Positions 24,455 to 33,844 of a stretch of 64,000 nucleotides of DNA are shown piece after piece. The stretch spans positions 335,191 through 399,190 of the forward strand of contig CAYTPI010000001.1 of the NCBI GenBank assembly GCA_964439625.1. Reading direction: 5' to 3'. The DNA is from CAYTPI01 sp964439625. Its GTDB lineage: Bacteria; Chloroflexota; Anaerolineae; Aggregatilineales; UBA3940. The position numbers and the translations under genes were made by a program. Each line of letters begins with the position of its first letter. Position 1 is the first letter of the stretch. The notes beneath the pieces are model-generated. The model searched no databases and was not told where the DNA came from. It worked only from the letters and a program-made list of their open reading frames with translations.

Positions 24455-26884
24455 TTATTCCGTTTTACTGTGCGCCCAAGCCCACTGCATCGCCCAGATT
24501 GCCAGCGGGCGCATATAGCTTAAGGCCCGGTACTCACCTGTGACGAGCCATGCTTCTGGCACGGCAAACCAGAAGCCAAACTCATCAATCGCATCATGGA
24601 TGCCCTGTGCTGTTTTGAATCCTTCTTCGACCATCCCTTGCTGAATCATCGCAGCGGCAACCGCAAAGGTTGTGCCCGTCCACACTTCCTGCGACTGCCC
24701 GCTGGATGTATCCACGCGCCCGTCAATGTGCATCCCGTTAACAGCACCGATCTCACCATCCTCGAACTGCATCACGTTGAAGTCAAAGACTTTTTGCAAT
24801 GCACGCTTTGCTTGGCTGTCTGGCACCACATTCTCCAAACCGCAAGCCTTGGCATACCATTGACCTGCCATCTGATCAGCCATGACGCTTGTAGATTGCC
24901 GACTGCTGCTGACATCATAGTCAAAGTAGGTGCCATTCCACAACTCGTCCTGATAGACGGCTTGTGCTTTTGCTGCCATAGATTGATACGCTTCTGCTTG
25001 AGCCGTCTCACCGAGCGTTACCGCTGTGGCTGCTATCGCCAGCAGTGCAGCGATCCACAGCCCGCCACTGTATGCACTTGGCCCACTGACGACCCATGTG
25101 TCATAGGTTTGATCGGGGATGCCGTCATTGTCGATCATGCCGTCGCCGTCGATGTCAAACTGCATAGCGTAGTCAAGTGCCTGCACCATTGTGGGCCACA
25201 TCTCGCGCAGAAACGCTTCATCCCCTGTGGCGACATAATCACGATAAACCTGCAGGATGAACTTCGGGTTGAGGTCTTTCCAGCGGCTCACATCGCGATA
25301 CTGATAAGCGTTAAGCCGATACCAAGGGTCTTCGTGTGGGCTGCCGATGTCATGCGGAATGGCACCGGCGACTTTGCGTTGCGCCTTGCCGTTTTCCAGC
25401 AGTAGATTCCACAGGGTGTCATCACTTGCAGATAATGTCCGGGCGATGTCGCGTTGTAAGCTTAGCTCGAGCTGGGGCCAGAGCATAGCAAGGGCAAACG
25501 AGGCGTAAAAATGAACGTCGTAGGTGTTGTACATTCGGTACTCGTGGCTTTCAAGGTAGGCAAAATGACTGTTCTCTGCCAGCGTATCCCCGTCTTCTGC
25601 CTGTGACTCCTCGCGGACTTCGCCGTCCGTCCAGATCGTGCCGCCGTCCGCCAGATAGTAAAGCTGGTTGAACAACTCTGCCTTGTACCAGTCAGGTAGG
25701 TCGGGGTCGTCAAAAATGGGCTGCTGCCATGCTTCGATTTGTGCCTCCCAATCGTGATAATTGTTTAGTGCCTCCGCTGCGATCTTGGGTGCAGCATCGC
25801 CGTCGCGCCCAAAGAAGCGCGTATACCGTCGGTAGTAAGCGCGACCTTCGCCGAAGCGTGCCAGCGGCATATCCCACGCTAAGGCAAACGCGATTTCACG
25901 TGACTCTCCCGCTGGTATGTGTGTGCTGATCGCAATACCTGCACCGATGCCCATATTGGCTGGGCTGGGGCGCTCGTCGCTTGTATCCTCCAAGCGACCA
26001 TCATTTTGGAAGTCTCCGTACACGTCCATACCACTACCGCTCGTTGAGAAGCGGCTGAAGTAAGTAACCTTGGCTTTGTCCGTCTCAAGGCCCGCGATGG
26101 CGAATGTCAAGGGGTCTTCAAAAGCTGTTCCATCTGAGGTTATCATCCGATAGCGATGTTTGAGCGCTACGCCGACCACATTCTCCTGCCGGAAGGCGAC
26201 GTTCTGGTGCCCACCAGCGCGATCATTATCGGTGCCAAGCCCATTATTGAGTGTCAACATCAAACTCACGTTGGCGTCTTCCTGAGATGAGTTCTCAAGC
26301 GTCCAGGCAAAAACGCCGACCGGGTAGCTGCTTTCTTTGTAGTTGTGTGGAATGATCGGCGAAATTTGGCGGCAGGTCAGGATGATCTCGCGGTCAGGGG
26401 CAGTGTAGCTTGTCCATGCCCTTGGATACAAAGCATGATAGGTCGCAGCGTCAGCGGGCATAGACCAATCCCACCCGGCAAAAGCATCACCACCCGGGTC
26501 GCCGGGGTAAAGCACCTGTGTGACAGATTTGTGCGATCCGCGTTGGACATATGCAATGAACTGGTTCGCCCATACAGACTTATAAACGTAATGGCCCGGC
26601 TGCATCTGAAAACGATTGAAGTCACCGCGCCACCCGCGTGACATACTGCCGCCGCCAAACCCACCGAGTGGGGCACCCATTGTTGGGCCGGGTTGTAGGG
26701 GTTTGAAGGGGTTCCAGACAACTTGTTTGCCCGCCTTCTCGGCCTGTTTGATGTGCTTTCGCAGCCGCATCACTGCCGGCAGCATGGCGACAATGTCCTC
26801 AAAGGCAGGCCGCGATGGCTCCGGAGGATTGTCAGGGATTTGGTCAAGGCGGCGCTTCCACACGTAAGGTGGCAAATCAGGCAT
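24455..26884 (-). CDS. GH116-family beta-glycosidase (GBA2-like)
   Basis: An 809-residue protein of glycoside hydrolase family 116, related to non-lysosomal glucosylceramidase and archaeal/thermophile beta-glucosidases. The N-terminal beta domain includes GAPLGGFGGGSMSRGWRGDF, the family's glycine-rich signature. The (alpha/alpha)6 barrel carries LESHEYRMYNTYDVHFYASF with the likely nucleophile Glu, and DNDGIPDQTYDTW with the likely acid/base Asp. There is no signal peptide, so it is probably cytoplasmic. A GAGGAG ribosome binding site lies 5 bases before the ATG. The natural substrate (glucolipid or glucoside) is unknown. Confidence 0.9.
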   Translation of the reverse strand: MPDLPPYVWKRRLDQIPDNPPEPSRPAFEDIVAMLPAVMRLRKHIKQAEKAGKQVVWNPFKPLQPGPTMGAPLGGFGGGSMSRGWRGDFNRFQMQPGHYVYKSVWANQFIAYVQRGSHKSVTQVLYPGDPGGDAFAGWDWSMPADAATYHALYPRAWTSYTAPDREIILTCRQISPIIPHNYKESSYPVGVFAWTLENSSQEDANVSLMLTLNNGLGTDNDRAGGHQNVAFRQENVVGVALKHRYRMITSDGTAFEDPLTFAIAGLETDKAKVTYFSRFSTSGSGMDVYGDFQNDGRLEDTSDERPSPANMGIGAGIAISTHIPAGESREIAFALAWDMPLARFGEGRAYYRRYTRFFGRDGDAAPKIAAEALNNYHDWEAQIEAWQQPIFDDPDLPDWYKAELFNQLYYLADGGTIWTDGEVREESQAEDGDTLAENSHFAYLESHEYRMYNTYDVHFYASFALAMLWPQLELSLQRDIARTLSASDDTLWNLLLENGKAQRKVAGAIPHDIGSPHEDPWYRLNAYQYRDVSRWKDLNPKFILQVYRDYVATGDEAFLREMWPTMVQALDYAMQFDIDGDGMIDNDGIPDQTYDTWVVSGPSAYSGGLWIAALLAIAATAVTLGETAQAEAYQSMAAKAQAVYQDELWNGTYFDYDVSSSRQSTSVMADQMAGQWYAKACGLENVVPDSQAKRALQKVFDFNVMQFEDGEIGAVNGMHIDGRVDTSSGQSQEVWTGTTFAVAAAMIQQGMVEEGFKTAQGIHDAIDEFGFWFAVPEAWLVTGEYRALSYMRPLAIWAMQWAWAHSKTE

Positions 26885-27003
26885 GATGTCTCCTCAAAGC
26901 TGATCTACAATTAGTTTCTGCGAGATAGTAGCACGGAGTCGCGGTGGTCACATCCTGCAAATCAACCATAGCACGATTGGAATAGGTAAGTTATGCTGCA
27001 CCT

Positions 27004-27543
27004 ATGCAGAACGGACTGGAACCGCAGCTTGGAGGCGAACGTCGGCGTAAGCGTCTACGATATGATATTCAACGTACCTCCACCGCGCGAATGCGTCAGG
27101 CGCAAGAGCGCCTCGTCCGCGGCCAGCGCACCGAAGCCATGCATGTCCTAGCGGGTATCCTTCTGGATGACCCGGATCATGCTTCCGCCCAAGAATTGCT
27201 TGACATCATTCAGCGGGTCGAAGCAGACCGCACCCCCTTGTGGGTTATTGTCCAGATGCTGTTAACGATGCTCGCTGTAGTAACAGTTATGGCACTGCCG
27301 ACGGGCTATCTGTTGGTGAAGGGGGCTGCTATCCTGCCTGCCATCACCGTAGGCGTGCCACTATCAATCGGGTTAGGTGTGGTCCTGCTTTTGGCAACGT
27401 CTGGGCTGCGCAGCGCATTTGAGCGCTCCCGCAGCAATGTGGGTGGCCCCGGCTGCTTGATTGTTGGTGTGCCTATCTTCGCCCTGATAATCGTTGGCGC
27501 GGTTGGCTTAACAGGTTACTTACTGACGCGCCTAGCGCCCTAG
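27004..27543 (+). CDS. Hypothetical membrane protein
   Basis: A 179-residue protein. The N-terminal 75 residues are basic and helical, with a TPR-like pair (RQAQERLVRGQRTEAMHVLAG). Three membrane helices follow, at about 80-105, 110-135 and 152-175. The family is unrecognised. It is divergent from GH116, and its stop TAG overlaps the stop of the convergent LRR gene in a CTAG tetranucleotide. Confidence 0.65.
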   Translation: MQNGLEPQLGGERRRKRLRYDIQRTSTARMRQAQERLVRGQRTEAMHVLAGILLDDPDHASAQELLDIIQRVEADRTPLWVIVQMLLTMLAVVTVMALPTGYLLVKGAAILPAITVGVPLSIGLGVVLLLATSGLRSAFERSRSNVGGPGCLIVGVPIFALIIVGAVGLTGYLLTRLAP

Positions 27544-29804
27544 TTGAACTGTGCGTTAGCTGGCGGCTGCATATCTGGTGCTAACACACGGAATGTGCTG
27601 CCCAGTTCATCGCGAATTTCGACAGCGATGACTGGGTCTTCACCCGCTAGCTTGACTCTTAACACGCGGCGCAGCTTGCCCTCGAACATATCCTCATCGA
27701 TCACGTCAGTATTGAGCACTTCCAAAAACCGTTCTAATCCAACCGCGCCGATCTGGGCTCTTTGAATCTCTTTCGTCGTCTCCGTCAGTACGGCGATGGG
27801 AGTCAGATGATAGGGGTCAATGTAAATGCTTTGCAGATCGCGGTAGCCTGCATCTTCTAACCGTAAGCGCTTGAAGTTATCCGGGATACGAACGCCGTCC
27901 AGCCCCGAAGCGTCGAGATAGCCCGTAATGACGGTTTCCTTTGGGAAGGCCATAACCTGGTTCTCTTTGCGAATCAGCAAGCGCGTCAGCGTCATGCCAT
28001 CTGGTAGATATTCAATGTCTGGGCACTGAAAGATCGACAACTCTTCCATATGGTGATCTGTGAAAGACTCTGGTAAGTGGCGCAGTGCCATACATTCGTG
28101 CAGCCGAATAATATTAAGCTTGGGGCAGGCGCCGAACCAGTCTGGGAGGCGTTCTAACTTACTACCTAGCCCAATTGAAAAGATACGTAGGCTGCCAAGG
28201 TTGCCGCCTGCTAGCTTTTCTGGAAAGTCGATTTGGGCGTTCTCTGCCAGAATATTCTCCAGCGACTGCCAATATCCGATCTCTGCTGGTAATTGTAAGC
28301 GTGTACTAAGGACTTCTAAGTCACGTAGTTTACTAAGTCGGCGCACGTCTGAAGGCAGTATAAAGGGGGTGTCACTACCGTAGTGGATGACGCCGAAGAT
28401 TAACTTCTCTAAGTTTTTAAACTGAGCTACATCGAGCGTAGGCTCTGTGACATCAATCTCTTCGAAGGATAGTTCAATCACGTCCTCTCGGAGTTTAGGT
28501 AAGGATTCTTCTAACCGCCTTGAGGGCGTATCCCCCGTGATCCGTAAAGATCCATTGGCGTAAGACCACACATCGTCATCGGTTGAGGCAGCGATTGGGC
28601 TGAAATAAGGTGTCGCGTCAACTGACTCACCATAAATGTCAACGCGTGCCTCGCGTAGTGAATCGGGCAGACGCTCTATCCCTGTGCCGCCAATTTCCAC
28701 ATAGTTCGACACGCGTATGCCATCGGGTAGGTCGCTAAGGTTGGGGTTATCTTCGACAGTGATGTAAGCCAACCGCGCCATCTGGGCTAGTGACGATGGT
28801 AGGAAGCGCAGTAGATTGTTGTCTAGACACAAGTAGCGCAGATCATCACACCTTGCGATTGACTCAGGTATCGTCTCCAGCGCATTCCGGCTGACGCGCA
28901 GATCACGCAGGTTGCGGCATAATCCGATACTTTCTGGCAAGCTGCCTAAGCTGCTGTTTTGAACCCTCATCTGCTGGAGGTGCTTCAAATTTCCGATTGT
29001 ATCCGGTAGCTTGCTGAGGTTGGCGTGGTTCACATTGAGTTCAAGCAGGCTGTTCAGTTCACCCAACGCGTTGGGCAGTTCGCGTAATGCCTCGCCTGCA
29101 TGGATGTGCAGCACACGGAGCTTGTTCAGATTGCCAATGGAGTCCGGCACTGAGGCTAGCCTTGGCGACTTAATGACCAAGTTCTTCAACCAAGAAAGTT
29201 TGCCGATTGATTCGGGCACGGCCTCAAGTGGGGGGTGGGCAGCGTCGATCACCAACTCATCCAGCGTTTTGAGCTCTGCTAATTGGTCGAAGGTGTTGTT
29301 GTTCAAGGTACAGTCAATGAAAGCTAGGCTAGAGAGACGCTTACACGTCCGTAACCCACGAATATCTTGCAGGTCGCAGCGCTTCAAGGTGACGTATTTA
29401 AGATTCGGAAGTTGACCCAGAGCCGCAATCCACGTGTCTATGCTGCCTCCGCTGAACTCAATATGAGACAGGGCTACCAAACGATCAAATTCCGCTGGAA
29501 GGCCGTTAAATCCGACGCCGAGGCCAACAGTCATTGAGTGGATTTCACGCAGGTTGCCGATCTCAGGCGGCAGTTCAGTCAGTGGGTTGCCGCTGAGGTT
29601 CAATACCTGAAGGTTCTTCAACTGCCCAATACCGGAAGAAAGCTTGGCAAGGGCATTTTCTTGCAGATGCAGCATTTCGAGCTGTGTTAGGTGCCACAAT
29701 GCTTCTGGCAAGTGTTTCAAGGTCAGCCCTTTCAATGATAAGTACAACCCACCTACCTGACCAACTTCCTGAATGCGCTTCTCGGCTTCTTGCTGCCCCT
29801 GCAT
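27540..29804 (-). CDS. Large leucine-rich-repeat protein
   Basis: A 754-residue protein built largely of leucine-rich repeats of the LP-x-x-(I/L)-G-x-L-x-x-L type with about 23-residue periodicity (for example LPDTIGNLKHLQQMRVQNSS). Repeats are clear from about residue 15 to 380 and again, more degenerate, from 440 to 640. The last 110 residues form a separate domain. There is no signal peptide or membrane segment, so it is probably a cytoplasmic interaction scaffold. A strong GGGGGAGG ribosome binding site precedes ATG 29804. Confidence 0.87.
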   Translation of the reverse strand: MQGQQEAEKRIQEVGQVGGLYLSLKGLTLKHLPEALWHLTQLEMLHLQENALAKLSSGIGQLKNLQVLNLSGNPLTELPPEIGNLREIHSMTVGLGVGFNGLPAEFDRLVALSHIEFSGGSIDTWIAALGQLPNLKYVTLKRCDLQDIRGLRTCKRLSSLAFIDCTLNNNTFDQLAELKTLDELVIDAAHPPLEAVPESIGKLSWLKNLVIKSPRLASVPDSIGNLNKLRVLHIHAGEALRELPNALGELNSLLELNVNHANLSKLPDTIGNLKHLQQMRVQNSSLGSLPESIGLCRNLRDLRVSRNALETIPESIARCDDLRYLCLDNNLLRFLPSSLAQMARLAYITVEDNPNLSDLPDGIRVSNYVEIGGTGIERLPDSLREARVDIYGESVDATPYFSPIAASTDDDVWSYANGSLRITGDTPSRRLEESLPKLREDVIELSFEEIDVTEPTLDVAQFKNLEKLIFGVIHYGSDTPFILPSDVRRLSKLRDLEVLSTRLQLPAEIGYWQSLENILAENAQIDFPEKLAGGNLGSLRIFSIGLGSKLERLPDWFGACPKLNIIRLHECMALRHLPESFTDHHMEELSIFQCPDIEYLPDGMTLTRLLIRKENQVMAFPKETVITGYLDASGLDGVRIPDNFKRLRLEDAGYRDLQSIYIDPYHLTPIAVLTETTKEIQRAQIGAVGLERFLEVLNTDVIDEDMFEGKLRRVLRVKLAGEDPVIAVEIRDELGSTFRVLAPDMQPPANAQFN

Positions 29805-29988
29805 GGCCTCCCCCTTTTTAGAACTGCGTGGCGTTTAGCATCCTTCTGTTGCAATGATACTATGCGTGCCTGTTTTGTCCTACGATATTTGTCAGGATGA
29901 TTACAAATAGGCTAACTTGTCCGCAGCATCAGAATGAATTCTCATATAGAATACCTACCAGATTCATACTAGCGTTGGAGCAAACTAA

Positions 29989-31287
29989 ATGACCACATGC
30001 GTTGCAATCCTCAATCGGCAAGGGGTGGCCCTCGCTGCTGACAGCGCCGCCACGGTGTCTTCATCTGAATTGCAAACCAAGATTTACAATTCGGCGAATA
30101 AGCTTTTTACGCTATCAAAGTATCAACCTGTCGGCGTGATGATTTACGGCAGTGCCTCGTTGATGGGTGTGCCTTGGGAGACGGTCATTAAGGTTTATCG
30201 TGAACAGCTTGATGGCACCAGCTTCGCGACGCTGGAGGACTACGCTCGCCACTTTGTTGAATTTCTGCAAACGCCGTCTTATCTTTTCCCGCAGCAGCAT
30301 CAAGATGATTACGTTGTCTCAACGGCCTACAGCTACTTCTACAACATCGTGACGGAATTAGAGAGCGCTATCCAAGCGATCATCATGGAAGAGGGTGAGT
30401 TTGATGAGTCCAAACTACCTGAAGTCCTCTCCAGCTTGCTCAGCAAAGAGCATGAAGATTGGCAGCAAGAGGAGCGTTTGGAAAACTTCCCAGAGTCTTT
30501 CACGGAGACCTTTACCGCCCGGCATAAGGAACGCATTGATACCGTCGCCGATGAAATGTTCCAGCAGATTCCCCTCTCTGAGAATGATCTGCTCAAGCTT
30601 ACCGAGCTAGTCAGCTTCCTTTTCTCGCGTAATCGCTTTCGAGAAACGCTTAGCGGCATTGTGATCAGCGGCTTCGGTAATGCCGACGCGTTCCCAGCCT
30701 TGGTGGAAATGCACTTTGAGTGCATCGTCGATGGCATCCTGAAGTTCAAGTATGGTAATAACGTTGAGGTCAACGTTCAGCAAGATGCCAGCATCATTCC
30801 CTTCGCACAGGGTGACATGATTGCGACCTTCGTCGAAGGCACTGACCCCAACTATTTGAACGTGTCTCGCGTTATGTTGTCATCAATTTTCGCAGAATTC
30901 CCATTACTACTGATGGATAGCTTGGGCGACAGCATGGACGAAGAACAACGCAGTAAGCTGCAAACGGCGCTCAAGGAAGTCAGTGAGAATTTGTTTCACC
31001 TCTACATGGAAAAAATGCAGCAGTACCGACTTGTGCAGCACATCCGCCCAGTGATCAATGTCGTGTCCGTTCTGCCCAAAGATGAACTTGCCTCATTGGC
31101 AGAAACACTGGTAAACTTAACCTCAGTAAAACGTCGTGTCAGCTTTGATGCTGAAACAGTCGGCGGTCCGGTCGATGTAGCTGTCATCTCAAAGGGAGAT
31201 GGCTTCACATGGATTAAGCGCAAGTACTATTTTCGCTCCCAGATGAACCCGATGTTTTTCCAGAATTACTTTGGAGGTGAGTCGTAA
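29989..31287 (+). CDS. Proteasome/HslV-like Ntn-hydrolase with large insertion
   Basis: A 432-residue protein whose N-terminus matches proteasome beta subunits and HslV: Met then Thr-Thr (MTTCVAILNRQGVALAADSAA), with the catalytic Thr exposed once Met is removed. Asp18 is at the Asp17 position of the mature enzymes, Lys38 in ANKLFTLS is at the Lys33 position, and a YGSASLMG glycine loop follows. A mostly helical insertion of about 140 residues (about 80-220) separates this from a second half with LSGIVISGFGNADAFPALVEM and a final strand pair (VGGPVDVAVISKGDGFTWIK). HslV has about 175 residues, so this is an outlier. GGAG lies 8 bases upstream. It is coupled to the next gene by TAATG. No ATPase partner adjoins it. 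Confidence 0.7.
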   Translation: MTTCVAILNRQGVALAADSAATVSSSELQTKIYNSANKLFTLSKYQPVGVMIYGSASLMGVPWETVIKVYREQLDGTSFATLEDYARHFVEFLQTPSYLFPQQHQDDYVVSTAYSYFYNIVTELESAIQAIIMEEGEFDESKLPEVLSSLLSKEHEDWQQEERLENFPESFTETFTARHKERIDTVADEMFQQIPLSENDLLKLTELVSFLFSRNRFRETLSGIVISGFGNADAFPALVEMHFECIVDGILKFKYGNNVEVNVQQDASIIPFAQGDMIATFVEGTDPNYLNVSRVMLSSIFAEFPLLLMDSLGDSMDEEQRSKLQTALKEVSENLFHLYMEKMQQYRLVQHIRPVINVVSVLPKDELASLAETLVNLTSVKRRVSFDAETVGGPVDVAVISKGDGFTWIKRKYYFRSQMNPMFFQNYFGGES

Positions 31288-31529
31288 TGGTAAATAATCG
31301 TAATGGTAACATAGGTAGAAAGCTGAACCAACCGTCGGGCGATGGCAAGTTTGCTTCATTGGACCAGTTCCGGAAAAAATATCTTCCAGAAAAGTCAACC
31401 GCGGAGATCTACCGCGAGGCCTCTGACCCAGAAGCATATGGTGATGATGCCGCCCAGGAAGTGCTCGACGAAATCAAGGATCAGATTATTTCGATCAAGC
31501 TTGATATCAACAAGATCAACGGCGAATAA
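31287..31529 (+). CDS. Small partner protein of the Ntn-hydrolase-like gene
   Basis: An 80-residue, charged, unrecognised protein. Its N-terminal 25 residues look disordered (Asn/Gly/Lys rich). A middle segment (LDQFRKKYLPEKSTAEIYRE) and a C-terminal acidic helix follow. It starts inside the stop codon of the upstream gene (TAATG), with GGAGGTG 8 bases before ATG, so the two products are probably made together and may bind each other. A terminator follows. Confidence 0.75.
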   Translation: MVNNRNGNIGRKLNQPSGDGKFASLDQFRKKYLPEKSTAEIYREASDPEAYGDDAAQEVLDEIKDQIISIKLDINKINGE

Positions 31530-31557
31530 TCGTTAAGCTGATAGTCTGAAACGATAG

Positions 31558-31592
31558 AAACCGTCACGCATTGCGTGGCGGTTTGTCTTTTA
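31558..31592 (+). terminator. Rho-independent terminator of the Ntn-hydrolase operon
   Basis: A 12-bp stem (31558-31569 with 31573-31584, one G-T pair) and a 3-base loop, then GTCTTTT. Confidence 0.8.
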
Positions 31593-31622
31593 ACGCTTGA
31601 GTTGACATTGATAATCTTTGCA

Positions 31623-32642
31623 CTAAGGCTGCGGAACCTCAATCTGGGGTGGTTGCCGTGGGTCAAGGCCTGTGTCGATGTCTCGCACACAGCGGAAGCC
31701 AATATCCCCTGTCGAGAAGCTGCGATCATAGAATTGGCGCAGTGAGCTGTCCAACGAAGACTGCCCGAACTGAAAAGAACCACCGCGCACGACGCGATCA
31801 TCTTCTGCCGTGACGGAGAGGTCCTCGCGCCCATCAAAGCGATCATAGGGGTAAGGCTCGAAGGCCGTGCTTGTCCACTCGCGCAGGTTGCCAGCCATAT
31901 CCAACGCACCTACCCACGATGCCCCCCCTTGCAGCGTACCGACTGCGGCAGCGCCCGCGGCATTGCTTGCATGGATCACAAAACCGGGCAACCAAACATC
32001 TCCCCAAGGGTAGCGATTATTGCTTGGGCCGCGTGCTGCATATTCCCACTCCGATTCTGTCGGCAAGCGCCCGCCTTGCTCCTCGCAATATAACTGAGCG
32101 TCGAACCATGTTACAACGTTGCGGGGCCAGTTTGGCGGGGCGTAGCTACCGTTTGACCCATATTGATCGTTGGTTGTCTCTGTGACGGCAATCCAGAATG
32201 GCACTTCAAAGCATTGTTGATGAGCGGGGCGTTCATTTTCAAAAAAGCCTGTGTCATTCCCCATTATAAAACAACCAACCGGCACCAGTGCATATTCTGC
32301 ATTGCCGAACACCTCAAGGATCGGTGTCCAGCTTTCGTTACGCTCAACTGGCTCAGTGCCGGGGCCGTCGTACAATGATTGAGTTGGGATCGCCGTAAAG
32401 GTTGGGGCCAGCGTTGGGGTTGGCTCTTCCAGTAGAACGGGCGTCGATGTAATCGCCATCACCTGTGGCTCGGCTGGCTGTATCTGCGGGATGGGCGTTG
32501 CTGTTGCTTGTGGCGGTGGTTCCAACTGACCTAAGGTAGCCGTCACAATAATGTTAGGGCCGGGGGCTGGTGCTGGTTGGCAGCCTGTCAATAACAGCAG
32601 CATGCTGATACCGATCAGCGGAAACGTGCGGGCGAATGGCAT
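31623..32642 (-). CDS. FGE-fold (sulfatase-modifying-factor-like) lipoprotein, copy A
   Basis: A lipoprotein of about 339 residues. The signal peptide ends in the lipobox LLTGC, followed by a Pro/Thr-rich linker and an FGE/SUMF1-fold domain from about residue 105. Domain signatures: GCFIMGND, VTETTNDQYG, ARGPSNNRYPWGD, GGRLPTESEWEYAARG, NLREWTS, VVRGGSF and GFRCV. The Cys-x4-Cys pair used by true formylglycine-generating enzymes between RGGSF and GFRC is absent, so it is probably a ligand-binding FGE-fold protein on the cell surface. ATG 32642 is chosen over TTG 32657. Confidence 0.85.
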   Translation of the reverse strand: MPFARTFPLIGISMLLLLTGCQPAPAPGPNIIVTATLGQLEPPPQATATPIPQIQPAEPQVMAITSTPVLLEEPTPTLAPTFTAIPTQSLYDGPGTEPVERNESWTPILEVFGNAEYALVPVGCFIMGNDTGFFENERPAHQQCFEVPFWIAVTETTNDQYGSNGSYAPPNWPRNVVTWFDAQLYCEEQGGRLPTESEWEYAARGPSNNRYPWGDVWLPGFVIHASNAAGAAAVGTLQGGASWVGALDMAGNLREWTSTAFEPYPYDRFDGREDLSVTAEDDRVVRGGSFQFGQSSLDSSLRQFYDRSFSTGDIGFRCVRDIDTGLDPRQPPQIEVPQP

Positions 32643-32754
32643 AGAAACGATACTCAAGCTCTTTTAATTAAGTGAGCTTATTGTAGCCATCCCTTAGAAG
32701 AACGCAACAGGGGCACCCAATGGCACCCCCATTGAAGATATATGAGGTACGTCG

Positions 32755-33720
32755 TTATTCTGGAATGCGGTCAAAGTCTCGAACGCAGCGGAAGCCCAAC
32801 TCGCTGGTTTCGTCGTTCGGATCGTAGAACTCGCGCTGTGACGCCCGTAAGTTGTCGTCACCCGTTTGGAACGAGCCGCCGCGCACAGTACGCTGCGGGA
32901 ACTGATCGGGTGGATCGTCCTCGCGCCCATCGTCTCCGAAGTACGGGTACTCGACGAAGTCAGAGCTTGTCCACTCGCGCAGATTGCCGATCATATCGAC
33001 CGCACCCACCCAACTGGCACCCTCTGGCTGTGAACCCACTTCAGCGGCACCATTGGCGTTCTGGGCGTGGATCACAAAGCCCGGTTGAAATTCGTCACCG
33101 AAGGGATAGCGCAGGTTACTTGGGCCGCGGGCGGCGTACTCCCATTCAACCTCCGTTGGCAGCCGCCCACCGATGCTCTCGCAAAAGGCCCGCGCCTCGA
33201 ACCATGTAACGTCCGTCCGCGGGAAGTCGTCACCAGAGTAGAAACCATCTGCACCGAACTGTTCATTGGTGGTTTCGGTAGTAGCGATCCAATAGGGCGT
33301 ATCGATACACTGCTCGTGTTCTGGTGTTTCTTGGCTGAAGCCGTCGCGGTCACCCATTTGGAAGCAGCCGGGTGGTACCAACACAAATGGGATTGCCTCA
33401 AAGCGCGCTTCGACGATCTCCCATTGGGCATTCCGCAGCACAGTTTCAATCTCTGATGCAGGTGCCGCGGCCTCCTCTTCCGCAGGTGCTTCTTCCGCGG
33501 CTTCTTCGACCATCTCCTCCTCAACCATTTCTTCTTCTTCAACAGGCGCTTCCTCTGGGGGGGGCGCCACTGGTGTTGCCGTCACGACAACGGTCTCCGG
33601 TTCTGGCTCTGGGGTTGCCGTAACAACCACTGACTCGGGTGTTGGCTCGGGGCCACATGCTGCCAAAAGCAGCGTAGCAACTAAAGCCAGCCAAACTGTA
33701 TAATTTAACTTTCTCAACAT
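32755..33720 (-). CDS. FGE-fold (sulfatase-modifying-factor-like) lipoprotein, copy B
   Basis: About 321 residues and clearly a paralogue of the next gene downstream. The lipobox is LLAACG, then a long linker of Val/Thr/Pro and Glu-rich runs (VEEEEMVEEEMVEEAAEEAP), then the FGE-fold domain with GCFQMGDRDG, TTETTNEQFG, GGRLPTEVEWEYAARG, NLREWTS and GGSFQTG...GFRCV. It also lacks the catalytic cysteine pair. Start ATG 33720 (MLRKLNY) gives a proper signal peptide. No sulfatase gene is near, which argues against a maturase role. Confidence 0.85.
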   Translation of the reverse strand: MLRKLNYTVWLALVATLLLAACGPEPTPESVVVTATPEPEPETVVVTATPVAPPPEEAPVEEEEMVEEEMVEEAAEEAPAEEEAAAPASEIETVLRNAQWEIVEARFEAIPFVLVPPGCFQMGDRDGFSQETPEHEQCIDTPYWIATTETTNEQFGADGFYSGDDFPRTDVTWFEARAFCESIGGRLPTEVEWEYAARGPSNLRYPFGDEFQPGFVIHAQNANGAAEVGSQPEGASWVGAVDMIGNLREWTSSDFVEYPYFGDDGREDDPPDQFPQRTVRGGSFQTGDDNLRASQREFYDPNDETSELGFRCVRDFDRIPE

Positions 33721-33844
33721 AAATTCCTTATCCCTAATAGGTTTTCCGAGTTTCATATTTGTAATCGGGATGTAATGAAAGGTCAACTCGACAGGTAGGA
33801 GAAAAGTCTTGTGTAAATGTTTTGTAAGACTGTGTTTTCCTCAC

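Noticed and set aside
24596..25405. A 269-codon open frame on the plus strand inside the GH116 gene
   Set aside because: It runs antisense to a well-conserved enzyme gene, and its translation is Cys/His-rich and low in domain character. It is a shadow of GH116.
29989..31287. Annotation as HslV or a normal proteasome subunit
   Set aside because: The length, the large insertion and the lack of an HslU or ATPase neighbour do not fit, although the catalytic N-terminus does.
31623..33720. Annotation as formylglycine-generating enzymes
   Set aside because: The catalytic Cys pair is absent and no sulfatase is linked.
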